Positions 22,747 to 34,710 of a stretch of DNA of 64,000 bases are shown in pieces (the first letter of the stretch is position 1; each line of letters opens with the position of its first letter). The stretch is from Steromphala cineraria (Eukaryota > Mollusca > Gastropoda > Trochida > Trochidae), in the NCBI GenBank assembly GCA_916613615.1, contig OU744731.1:55496289-55560288 (forward strand). Reading direction: 5' to 3'. The notes under the pieces are model-generated. The model saw only the letters and a program-made list of their open reading frames with translations, ran no database searches and was not told the DNA's origin. Position numbers and translations under genes: made by a program.

Positions 22747-22754
22747 CTTATATA
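22747..22754 (-). promoter_or_regulatory. Copy A TATA box (TATATAAG)
   Basis: TATATAAG begins 51 bp before the ATG. A TATA-directed start about 30 bp downstream would fall near 22720-22726, giving a 5' UTR of only about 20 nt. Confidence 0.75.
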
Positions 22755-24300
22755 CAGCTCAGGTTGGGAACAAGGAACTGACACCACAGTAGGAGTTGTA
22801 ATTAAACCTCCCTTCACAGCGTTCGACACATTATAGATATGATGGACCTTTGATGACAAAAAGGCTTAATCTTGAACAGAAAATAAAGGACACTTACAGT
22901 ATATTGGTTTTTTTTTTTAGTTGATGAATGAAGGGTGCGACATTTTAATTCAAAAGGATTTTTAGATTAGTTGTTTGGTAAAGAATGCAAATAAACCAAA
23001 CGAAAGGACCTTTTTTTAGAAAAGACCAACCCATTTACAGTAGCAGGCAAAGAACAATTTTTTAGATAATAAAATGATAGGCCAACATCAAATATTGCCC
23101 CATTGTATATATCATTAAAGAAATCTTTTTTAATAAGAATTTTTTAAATCATGTAAAATCGTAATAAGAAAAAATATATAAATATACATGTAAAATCGCC
23201 TTTTAAATATAATGTTTACTTTGAATTATTACTTCCAATTGTTGTTAAATGTTGATTGTCCTTTATTCAGTTTCAATCTATAAAGTTTACATTGTATGTG
23301 TTGAAAGGATGTTGTTTAACATTAAAATTCTGTATTTTTGGATTAGCGATTAACTTTTTTTTCAACAGTAGGAATCAACTTGAATATTCAAAATTTGTCC
23401 AAGAACTCGAATTGACCTTTTGTTCATTTTTTTCTCTTGCAGGAGTGTCGGATACATTGATTATTAAATACACAGCTTGATGCAGCTATAATCATTCAGT
23501 GCATGATGCATAGATGCACAGTTGTACAGGGACCTCTAACAGTGTGTTAGCTTCCTTCGTTACTATGGGCTTTACTCAAGTTTTTCATTTACGTTTACTA
23601 TGAATTCAGGCACTTGAGAACAAGATGTGATGTATTGACTTCTTAAGATGATCATTCAATTCGCAGCTTGATACAGTTTTAATCGTTGTGCAGGGACATA
23701 TGACAGTGTGTGAGCTTCCTGTATAACTGCTTGAGTTACTACACTTTTTCATTTACTTAACTATTAATTCAGGCACTTCAGCAGTGCCTCTTTAATCTTA
23801 AATAATACCGTTGCAGAAAAGGTGTCTACAAGGACACTACACTGACATGCTAATTTCACATAGCACCAGAAGTGACAAACATTGCAGCCTCATTGACTTG
23901 TATCTTTTCATTATACATGTGGTTTGCAAATAAGAATACGATCAATACAAAAAAATACCAAAAACATTAATCACAACTTTCTTCAAATTTACAAGAAGCT
24001 TCTCTGTTAGTATGAAGGATCCTTTTGTTAAACTTATCAAAATGTATTGAATGACTGAAAAAATAGTCAACAAAAACATTTATTGAAATTCAGACAATAT
24101 CTTATCATGTTCTGTAAACAATAGTTACCACATTTAATGTTAGTTTGTATGCCTTTTGGAACCCCTCTCAAAATATAGTTGTAGCATTATGAACTTTGAA
24201 ATTGAGATCATATCACATAAATGTTTATCAAACGTAAACCATGTTGTTAGATTGATAGAACGTTTCAGAAGTACAAGTGTATTGGCCTTTTTTTAGTGAA
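22755..24300 (-). repeat. F5 flank upstream of copy A
   Basis: The proximal 100 bp (GGAACAAGGAACTGACACC region, then CCTCCCTTCACAGCG) is shared by all five copies and is probably the core upstream promoter. Farther out are an internal direct duplication of about 190 bp (from about 23476 and 23665) and the GCACCAGAAGTGACA block near 23866. No coding sequence. Confidence 0.7.
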
Positions 24301-24459
24301 GATAAGTGGGACATCTTCAAATTCAAAATATTTGTTGATTAATTGTTGGGTAAAATAATGCAAACAAACCGACATAAATGAGTGTTTGATAAGATAAGAC
24401 CAACCCGTTTTCAGTAGCAGACAAAGAACTACCTTGTAGATGATAACATATACTACGCA

Positions 24460-26010
24460 ATCCCGTTTCAAGTGTTTGGTTCTTTATCTAGAGAAAGAGA
24501 TCTTCTTTTGAATTGTTCATCTAAACACCGCCACTTACTCTCACTAGATCAGACCAGTTATAGGTCGACATGATTACTGGATCTGGTGCCTTGAGGAAAG
24601 CAAATAGCTGCAATCTTAGAGAGGTTGATAAATGTCACTGTTTCACCTGCCTGAATAATCTAATCTGATCAATGTTTAGTGTCCCTGGACTGTCTCAAGC
24701 AAATATGTAAGTATGGTAGCAAGAACTTTATTCATTTGAAATAAGTGGTGGTTTTAATGATGTTGAGCATACTTTGGGTAACTGTAAAGAAGACAATTAT
24801 AGATTTATTTTATTTTTTCATTAAAAACCCATGTTTGATAGACATAAAGTCATGTTTTCTTGCACTGATGACCTTCAAAAGACCTACAAGAAAATAGAAC
24901 GGTGTTATCCATAACCCATTGAGGTTTAACTTAACTCACAATACATTTACATGCATTGATTTGGGGGGGGGGGGGGGGGGGGGGGAGTCAACCTCAATAA
25001 AAGCACTTAAATTTACATTTGGACCATTGTGAATCGGTTGGTTAAACTTTTATACATTTATGATAAGAGGTATAAATTATAATATGAATTAAGAAAATTG
25101 GGAAAACGGTGATATTAAAAGAACAAACATCACGGTCATTGATCTAAACAAATACATTGATTTTTTTTCAAAATTCTCATAAGAACATACATCTGTCGAT
25201 CTAATGTAAATACATTCGAGTGAGTATCAGAATTGACTGTATGTAAGTTACTCTGAATAAACCAAAACTCATACAGTATTGTTGACGGTTTGAATCTGAA
25301 TGAGTAAATGTTTGGCGCAGATTGGGCAATATTTCAGTCTAAAGTGAACAACCAGTGATATAATGTAATTGATGCTCTTTTACGTGAAATAAAGACTTTG
25401 TTTAGTTCATAATAACATGATTTCAGTGGGACAATGTTATGACGTCATGGAGGCAGAATGCAAGGCAAGAATTTTTATTATGAAAATGATAAAAGCTAAA
25501 AATATGAATGTATTGCCCTTAACCAATGACAACGTTTAGAGTGAGTTTCTTATCAATGTATAAGGTAAACTAAAGTTAAGCTTAGTCAAAAGGCGATATT
25601 AACGTTGACTGGGCAAATGTTATATTTATATCTTTGTATATTAAGGACTTTCTCACATAGTTAAAGTTAATAATATCAGTGTCCTACGCAAAAATAGACA
25701 TTTATGGATTTCTGTTTTTACATAATATTGGTAATTTATTTGGCAACCAAAATATAGGCAAATAACTAATGGTTCATTTTTGTTGCTATATATTATAGAA
25801 AATCATAATCTGAAACGGCATATTCCAGTCTTTTGACATCGAACAGGGAGCAGCATTTGTCTAGGTCAGGCTGGTAAATCAATCACACTGATCAGTGTTT
25901 AATTAAGACGAGATCAGGCAATAGTTAACTTCAGCTGGTCAAGTCAGAGAAGATTCGATGATGACCATCCTTGTTCCCCTGATCCCTGGGCTGGAGTCAG
26001 ACAGGCTCTT
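24460..26010. repeat. Modules M1 and M2 between copies A and B
   Basis: M1 lies at about 24460-24760 and M2 at about 25820-26010. M3, present in the next three units, is missing between F5 and M1 here, which explains part of the short A-to-B spacing. Bases 25000-25820 are AT-rich, shared with the other units, without a gene. Confidence 0.6.
24963..24985. repeat. G homopolymer of 23 bases
   Basis: An uninterrupted run of 23 G. The same place in later units is a short interrupted G tract (about 33582 and 44796), so this is a local expansion. It could form quadruplex DNA, and its length is unsafe to trust in any assembly. Confidence 0.8.
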
Positions 26011-29000
26011 GTTTATTCTTCTCATAGATGCTTGATTTTACATCATCGTACTTATTTCACCATTATTTTGAGGATAGAGGAAACAAAATATAAATTGATA
26101 GAACATTTGTTTTACTGTATGATCCTTTAGTTATTTTTGTGTCTTTAAACACAAACGAATTCTAGGAATCTGCACATTCCAATGAAACGTCAGGAAGTGT
26201 CATAATCTACATGCAAGCATGCAAACTTTAAGACATAGTTCTATCATAATGAGAAAAAAGATAAATAAATAAATTATTTGGAAAACTTTGCTCACTATTA
26301 ATACAATCCTTTGTTATTTTATTAAATATTTCAACATTATCACTCCACAGGTCCATTGCTATTCAGATGGCTCGAAAATATTATTCAATTGTTTGTATAT
26401 ATAGGTACAGTTAAGATGCTTTGCTTATTTCAACGCTGGGAAATCTGGATTGCAGGAGTACTATTAATTTCCAGTTGAGTCGAAACAAAGAAATGTTTGC
26501 TTTCTAAGCTGTTTAGAATCTTAAATGATGTTTTGTTGCGTGCAGACAGAAATCTGTTTGTATGACATATGTGTTTCCAAGCAGAGGATCTCCCTACTTC
26601 CGAATTGCTTTTATCGACAATTTAACTCATTAAATGGCCATATACAAAATATCACATCATGGATGTCAATCAACTCGTTATTGATTTATCATGAAACAGA
26701 ACATTGAATTTACAACATGAGCTTCATGAGACAATCAAGGAATTATAATGCCTTTGTACATTGGTAAGATTCATTTAAAATAGCATTAACCTCTGAAAGA
26801 GTGTTTCATACCGTAGCTTACTGAAAGAAATAACAATCAGATTTCAATTTGGAAAAGATTCTATTGATCATTACATTAAATCAATAGAAAACCTGGAATC
26901 CAATTGCAGAATTCCAGTAATTTTGAATAATTGGACCTGCCTCTGGCCATTTTCACTGACAGAAAATAGTTTGAATGATTTCGGAAATTTCTCATTTGCA
27001 ATTGAAACAGAAAAACAAGATAGAAAATAATGGTGAAAAGAGGGTGTTTTATAATTCAATCAATAAATATGCATTTCACGAAGCCTTTACATTGATCAAC
27101 TGTTCTTCTTTTCATCCATAATCAACACCGTTAAACTGAAGAGCTAAAGCATGAAATTACCAAAGTGCAAATACTTTACTATCAGACTGTTTTACAATTT
27201 GCATGATTTAAATGAAAATACCACAGAGAGTTGTATCTTAAAATGATATAAGGAAAGGTTTTAAAGGCACCAATCAAACTGCTTTCATCCGCCATCTTGA
27301 AATGTTAGCATTGCGAGAAAACAAATGTGCTGTATTATGCTTATTCATTAACAACATTAAGAAATAACTACTTGATTAAAAGAAAAGGATAATACTTACA
27401 TATATTATCATATTTATATAATTGATAATAAAAGTTATCAGTTAGGACAGCATTTTGTCATAATAATGCATTCCAAAATCGTAGCTTCGATGATTGGCTT
27501 CATATCACGATGTTTTTTATTTTTTGAGTGATACACTTTATTCTTTGTCAAATTGTAAAATCTTGAACAACTGAAAAGATATCCCCACATACATATTTGA
27601 AATTAAGTGTGAAGTTATCATTTGAAAATCACATATGTTGTAAACAGGAAAGTTCTCCTAAATTTCGTTTCCACAGAAAAAAAGGTAATGGAAGTTTGTT
27701 GATGTGCATTCAAGAAGTGGAGATGATGAAGAATGATGAAGGCAATATCATGGATAAAAAGCTTCTTTACTCAAGTAACAACATGAAAATGACATTAATT
27801 GTTAATGTCAAAACGTCGCAAAACTTTAACAAACTGAAACTAGTCAAATCAGGGAAGTCAGCAACAAGGTTTCTTCAGTTGAAAGAACAGTTTTTGGCCA
27901 GTTTTGACATTAAACAAACACATATTTCACAAAAGCGGATATCTCTTAACATGCAACATAGTCATCAATTCAGATTTTGAAAACAGTTTCAACAAACAAA
28001 CATATTTATGAAAACATTGTAAGTATTAGCTTTGTAAAATAAATTGTCAATATAAATTCCTTAGAGCAACTCAGGATATGAAAGTACGCTAAGATATCCG
28101 CATTGATACCAATTTATTGTCTTAAACACATATTTGTTTTTTTCATTTTCAACATTATACTTTGATTTCGAAAAGTAATATACTTGCCTTATGTCGATAA
28201 AAAGTGAAAAGATTTTCTTCATGAATGTTATTTTCATCAAGTTCATAAAGTCTAACAACAGGGCGATTGGTGTATTCATTTTGCCAAAAATTCATGCTTT
28301 AAATGTCATGAACTTTATTTTTCCTTTTTGGTCAAAGGAAGACATATTTTGGTTTAATAATGATTTAATTTCTTTATTTAAAACCAATGTTCTGACAAGT
28401 ATTGACAAACTGTTTGACAGGGTTTGCAAAAGGGAATATTTACCACACATAGATGATTCATCTCTTTTAAAAATTAAGTAAATATAGATATTTTTCTCTG
28501 TTTCCATCAGGTGTAAACTTTTCTTACAACACACTTCTTGTTTATGTTTGATACAATGATAACCCTATATTTTTTCTTTCCTTTTTAACTGAATTCATAA
28601 GAAGCAAATCTACAATGTGTACATTACCTAGACTATGAAGTTCACTATTTTGGCAGTGTAAGTAAGTAAATAATTTATTATACTGTTGCCCTGATGTTCA
28701 ATCAGTGTCACAGTGTCCTTTTGAAAGCTTTTCATGGAATTGAATTAATCATATATATTGAAATATAATAATTGCCACGTTGAACCTTAATGTCTCCTCT
28801 AGTTTTACTTTTTCAAGTTCAAAAACAAATTTACAAAATAATTTAAACTATTTTCCTAGTTCAAATGACAATAAAAGGGCTGGGTCTAATTTTTACTTTT
28901 ACTGAGGAGGAAACGAGGACATTTTCTGATGAGTTTTTTTCTTTGGTAGAAAATTATAAAATCGACATCCAAAGGGATGTGTTTTAGTAGAAAGATGAAA

Positions 29001-29440
29001 GACGAAAAATTGAATTCTGTTTCATAATTTTGTCTATAAAATATAAATAATTAACCTATATATGGATTTGGTATTGATAGTGTCATTTCAAAATTAATAA
29101 TCGTGCGAATAATCATAAGAAGTTCAGTAAAATGAATAGGAAAATAAAATGAGTACTTAAACAAAAGTGCAAATTGCATTTAAGCTACTCGTATCTATTT
29201 CCTGAGTCTAGTGATTGAAAGGTATTCAAACCAAGAAGGCTGAAGGCAGTGATTCTTGACAATTCGTCTACGACTACGGCAAAGAGTTGTTTCTAATAAG
29301 ATGTTTAAACGTATACAAAATAAATGTTCCACCATATTGCCGCTATCCCTCTTCAGGTGCAATGTCCTTCTGAATTGTGAGTTAAATTAAAAATCTGTAA
29401 CTCTTTTTCAAAATGAAACACAAAGACATGTATCTTTATC
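26010..29440. repeat. Modules M4, M7, M8 and F3 of the copy-B unit
   Basis: M4 (about 26140-26480), M7 (about 26870-28690) and M8 (about 28690-29180) are each found again in the C, D and E units, followed by a shortened F3 (29190-29440). M5 and M6 are absent here. Frames such as 27597-27980 and 28191-28481 are open in this unit but are shifted or interrupted in the others, so no gene is called. A block of about 153 bp at 28294-28446 exists only in this unit. Confidence 0.6.
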
Positions 29441-29446
29441 AGTCAA

Positions 29447-29452
29447 TTTATT
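29447..29452 (-). terminator. Copy B AATAAA polyadenylation signal
   Basis: AATAAA on the minus strand 39 nt after the stop codon. Confidence 0.75.
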
Positions 29453-29491
29453 GCAATCAGGCATATGCAGACTTGAGTAATTGATTTATGT

Positions 29492-30004
29492 TTAACCATG
29501 ACGTCCATGGCCTCCGCCGTGACCTCCATGACCTCCTCCACGACCTCCTCCGTGACCTCCTCCACGACCTCCTCCGTGACCTCCACCTCTCCCATGACCT
29601 CCGCCGCGACCTCCTCCCCCACCATGACCTCCTCCACGACCGCCGCCTCTGCCATGACCTCCTCCTCGTCCTCCTCCACGACCTCCTCCACGACCTCCTC
29701 CACGACCGCCTCCGCGACCTCCTCCACGACCTCCTCCATGACCTCCTCCACGACCTCCGCCATGACCTCCACCACGACCTCCGCCATGACCTCCGCCATG
29801 ACCTCCACCACGACCTCCGCCATGACCAGCAAGGGCAAAAGCCAGCAAGGCTGTGAAAACTGAAGAGAAAATCAAAATGCCATTATACAACTACCTCGAT
29901 CATCTCGACTATGAATATGTTATATCACTTACGTAGAAAACGTTCATCTTATGCATGTATACAGATTATACTTTACCAAGGGCAGTTAAGATGATAAACC
30001 TCAT
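29492..30004 (-). CDS. Copy B: secreted Gly/His/Arg-rich protein, 131 aa, two exons
   Basis: Join of 30004-29977 and 29859-29492. Exon 1 is identical to that of copy A. The intron is 117 bp and its donor is GTAAAG instead of GTAAGT: an extra A moves the usual +5 G, which may weaken splicing. The mature chain is 111 residues and purely Gly, His and Arg. It has two extra GHGG tetrapeptides near the N-terminus and one extra RGGGHGGG step near the C-terminus compared with copy A. The predicted N-terminus and the GHGRHG end are unchanged. The lower repeat region carries the longest block of consecutive Arg steps among the copies. Confidence 0.82.
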
Positions 30005-30047
30005 GTTGATGAAAGATGAAGTGATGTATGAACCTAACACTCCTTTG

Positions 30048-30055
30048 CTTATATA
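30048..30055 (-). promoter_or_regulatory. Copy B TATA box (TATATAAG)
   Basis: Begins 51 bp before the ATG at 30004, identical to copy A. Confidence 0.75.
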
Positions 30056-31460
30056 CAGCTCAGGTTGGGAACAAGGAACTGACAACACAGTAGGAGTTGT
30101 AGTTAAACCTCCCTTCACAGCGTTCGGCACATTATAGATATGATGTACCTTTTTTGACAAAAAGGCTTAATCTTGAACAGAAAATAAAGGACTCTAACAG
30201 TGTATTGGCTTTATTTTTAGTTGATGAATGAAGGGTGCGACATCTTAATTCAAAAGAATTTTAGATTAATTGTTTTGAAGAGAGTGCAAATAAACCAACA
30301 TAAATGATCGTTTTATACGAAACGAGCAACCCATTTTCAGTAGCTGGCAAAGAACTATCTTTCTTCTAGATAATAAAATGATAGGCCAAAATCATATATT
30401 GCCCCTATGTATATATCATTATAGAATTATTTGTTTTAAATTAAATAAATCATGTAAAAATGTAATAAGGAAATATGTTTAAGTTCACATATACAAATGA
30501 TTTTTAAAAATTACGTTTACTTTGAATCAGTTACTTTCTTTTGTTGGTTAATGTTTATTGTCCACTTTTCAGTTATAAAAGTTTACATCAATATAAAGAT
30601 AAGTGAGGATAATCTATAAAGTTTACATTGTGAGTGTTGAAAAGATTTTAAACATAAAAACTTATCTAATTTAGATTAGTGATTAACTTGTATTTCAACA
30701 GTAGGAATCAACTTCAACATTCAAAATTTGTTCCAGAACTCAAATTGACCTTTTGTTCATTTTTTCTCTTGTAGCATTGTCCGATACTTTGATTTTTAAA
30801 TACGCAGCTTGATGTAGTTATTATAACTCAGTGCATGATGCACAGATGCACAGTTGTACAGGGACCTCTAACAGTGTGTTAGCTTCCTGCATTACTATAG
30901 GCGTTACTCAAGTTTTTCATTTAAGTTTACTATGAATTCAGGCACTTGAGAACAAGATGTTATGTATTGACTCCTTAAGACGATCATTCAATTCGTAGCT
31001 TGATACAGTTTGAATCGTTGAACAGGGAACTATGACAGTGTGTGAGCTTCCTCTATAACTGCTGGAGAATATAATCAATAAACGAAATTCTTCAAAACGT
31101 AAGTCAAAACTTTCTTCAAATGAACAAGAAGCTTCTCTGTTAGCATTAAGGATTTTTTGTGAAACTTATCAAAATGTATTGAATGACTGCGAAAATAGTC
31201 AACGAAAACATTTAATGAAATTCAGACAATATATAATAATACTCTGTAAATAATAGTTACCAAATTTAATGTTAATTTGTATGCCTTTTGGAAGCCCTCT
31301 CATAATCGAGTTGTAGCATTGGTTTATCTATATTCTCAGACACGTTTCGTATTCATAATGTAATTAGTATTTATAAAGAAATCCTTTAAGTGAACTTTGA
31401 GATCATATCACATAAATGATAATCAAACTTTGACCACGTTATAAGATTGATTGAATGTTT
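30056..31460 (-). repeat. F5 flank upstream of copy B
   Basis: The proximal promoter block runs to about 30165. The first half of the 190-bp duplication begins near 30803 and the second half near 30998. The GCACCAGAAGTGACA block is deleted here: sequence jumps from CTGGAG at 31069 to ATATAATCAATAAACG. Confidence 0.65.
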
Positions 31461-33600
31461 CAAAAGTACAATCAAGGAACCGCATAAGATATGCCTGAAG
31501 TTTATTATTGTATCTTTCATTCACATTCATTTAAGCACTGTCGCTGACATAATTGTCAGGAGGGAAAAATAACGACTCAAATCTCATCAGTTGTGCTTTA
31601 TTTGTTAAGTCTGAATTTCAATTTACTAAGAAACAATCAAGATATTGATTGATTCCTGAAGAAGTGTGTTGCACTGATTGATTTCACGTTTTTCCAGCAA
31701 TTATATAATGTTAATGGATCTTAAATAATTTCAATAATTTTACATTTTAAATGTTTCACCGATAATTGAATGTTAATGCTAAATGTATTATTTTGCTAGT
31801 GTCAAAAATCTTATTACACAAGCCAATCTTCAATAGTCAGAGAACAAAGTATGAAGATTCACCTCTATCCATTTGCGGCCATTTTATGTGAACACTTTTA
31901 ATTCATTTTGTGTAAGAAAAAGGAATCGCATGGCTAATTCTTTACATTATATATCTGAATTATTACTTCTCCATTTAGTTTTTATACATTGTCTTTCAAT
32001 TGAAACGATTTAATTTTTTCTGACATCACCTTATATTCCACCTAAAAGCGTGCTACTGCCCCTTTAATATGACAGTTGTGAAGTGTCATATCATTGTAAT
32101 CGATATCAAGTCGGCTGTGTGATTTACCTGGAACTAGGTAGATCTACCTGTATAAATTAAACTTTTCTGACAGTTGTAACGGTTTTCAATATCAAAAGTG
32201 GTTGACATGTAAAACATTTTAAAATTTGAAATGAAAACACAGATTTCTCAAAAGTGGAGGGTATAAACAATTATGAATACCCATTTGAAATTTGGAATAC
32301 ACAATTAGTTGTCAAGTATGATACCCATATTTGCAATAGATGTGATCGTCTCTCAAAAATTTAATGAGGAAATCATGTTAAAATATCTTACCAAATCCCT
32401 TGAGCACAAGGTCTCACAGGAATTACAGCCTTCAATTGTTCTCGTTAACAGAAGGGATATTTATAATAAAGTCACACAAGACTCTGAATTAGAAGTACTC
32501 TTTTTACTTTCATTATAATCATTCCGTGATAATATCACACAGACTCAAAACATCTTTGTGAAAACTAAGAAACATTAATGTTTAAATATGCAAGACTCAT
32601 ATATTAGATATTTGAATTTCAAAGGTACTAGTAACTTAAACTTACCTTAGCCCTGAAGATAGGCGTGTCTCTTGAAAACTAAAGTAAAAATAAACAATTG
32701 TTTGGTTTTGTTACAAAAGTGTAATTTATTGTTTTCCTTCAGAGTCAACAACCTCTCACAACAATCATGACCCATGCCATGTTTAAAATGTTGCCAATAT
32801 GTTTAAAAGGCCCTTTTAATTGATTTTCACATAAGATATGTCTACTTTGTTGATGAACAATTGGGTTATATCAAAATTAATTTTCGAACATAAAATTTTC
32901 ACTCTTTTAACAAACAAACAAATATAAACTTTTAAGCATTCCTTGAACGGTTATTTGACTCTTAAAATTATTAGTTTGAGAATCATCAAAAACTTAAAAT
33001 ATTAGAATTAACAATTACACAAATGGTTATTTTAACTGAAGTGTGTAACTTCTTTTGCCTGGCGGTTTAGTGCTCCTTATCCATAACAGGTTTTTTAACT
33101 ACAGTATAACCCCAAAATAGGCAAAAAGCAAGAATATCAACAATTAGCCATCTAACCCAATGCTCAATAGTAAGAAAACATCACTCAATGAATAATCTAA
33201 CCCTGAATTGTTCATCTAAACACAGCCACTTACTCTGACTAGATCAGTAAATTATAGCTCGACATGATTACTGGATCTGGTGCCTGGAGGAAAGCAAAAA
33301 GCTGCAATCTTAGAGAGGTTGATTAATGTCATTGATTCACCTGTCTGAGTACTATAACACTGATCGATGTTTGGTGTCCCTGGACTGTCTCCAGCAAATA
33401 TGTATGTTCGGTAGCAAGAAATGTATTCACTTTCACTTTTCATCACAAACCCAAGTTTGATAGACATAAAGCCATGTTTTCGTGCACTGATAACCTTCAA
33501 AAGATCTGCAAGAAAATAGAACGGTGTCATCTATAACCTGTTGAGGTTTAATGTCACTCACAATGCATTTACATGCATTTTAGGAGGGGGTCAACCTAAA
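31460..33600. repeat. Modules M3 and M1 of the copy-C unit
   Basis: M3 spans about 31900-33170 (words GGCGTGTCTCTTGAAAACTA and AGCCATCTAACCCAATGC). M1 spans about 33170-33440. The M3-M1 junction near 33160 is one of the empty sites for the Kolobok insertion. M1b and M2 are missing between 33600 and 34000. A 69-codon frame at 32309-32518 is disrupted in the copy at about 54130-54330 and is not called. Confidence 0.6.
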
Positions 33601-34364
33601 AAAGAGCACTCAAATTTACATTTGCACCATTGTGATTTGATTGGTTAAACATTTATACATTATGATAAGAGGTATAAGTTCAAATATGAATAAAGAAAAA
33701 TAGGGAAAACGGTGATATAAAAAGAACAAAAATCACGCTCATATAAATCATATTTTTCGTATTGAAATAATAAATAGTCTATTGTATATAATCAACTAAT
33801 AATCTTCTGGAAATGGTGTTCATTTATCTGATGCCCTCACATCAAACATACATCTAAACATATATTATTATTATTGATGACAGCTTCACTTCAAACTTCA
33901 AGTCAATCAAGTGATTTGAGAAACTTACAGTGGCCTTCCTGAATATATAACGTTTGTTTTACTGAATGATCCTTTTGTTATCCTTTTGCCGTTCAACGAA
34001 TTCTAGAAATCTGCACATTCCAATGAAACGTCAGGAAGTGTTATAATCTACATTCAAGCAAAACGTTAAGACATAGTTCTATCATAATGAGAAAAAAGAT
34101 AAATAAAAATATTGTTTTGGAAATTTTGGTCATTATTAACACAATCATTTGTTTATTAATATTTAAATATCATCACTCCACAGGAACATTAATATTCAGA
34201 TGGAAACGAAATTATTATTCAATTGTTTGTATATATAGGTACAGTTAAGATGCGTTGCTTATTTCAATGCTTGGAAATCTGGATTGCCAGAGTACTCTTT
34301 ATTTCCACTTTAGATCAAAACAAAGAAATGTTTGGTTCCCTACTTCCGAATTGCTTTTATCAAC

Positions 34365-34710
34365 GATTCTAAGATGCCTAGCGGTTAGAACAATCGGAAA
34401 AAAGTACTTTATCAGACAATAAAGGTATAGTTTTTACATGACGTAACAATTGAATGACGCTATCCGCTCTTTCCCGCTGCCCCCTCGTAATCACGAGTGT
34501 CCATGGTAACCTTTGATCTCGGTTCTATTAATCAACATGGCGCATCCCTATCCCTACCGTCCTCTTGCTTTAACTATAATAGTTCAGGGCAAAACTATAC
34601 TTTATTAAAAAAAACATTGGGGTAGAGCGAACTTTTTTTCTTAATTCCACTCATGAAATAGGCATATAAAACGTAATACTTTTTTTAAATGACGGCTTGA
34701 AATTGCAAAT
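34365..34710. mobile_element. Insertion private to the copy-C unit, with inverted repeats
   Basis: The unit sequence is continuous at about 26610 but here is split by about 340 bp. Inside, AATAAAGGTATAGTTTTT at 34418-34435 is an inverted match, with one gap, to 34590-34606 (complement AATAAAGTATAGTTTTG). The interior is GC-richer than its surroundings. It is probably a small non-autonomous DNA element; the outer boundaries are approximate. Confidence 0.45.

Noticed and set aside
27597..27980. 127-codon plus-strand frame in the B unit
   Set aside because: The equivalent DNA in units C and D has a different reading frame and stops. Only the last part recurs and is treated as a low-confidence finding.
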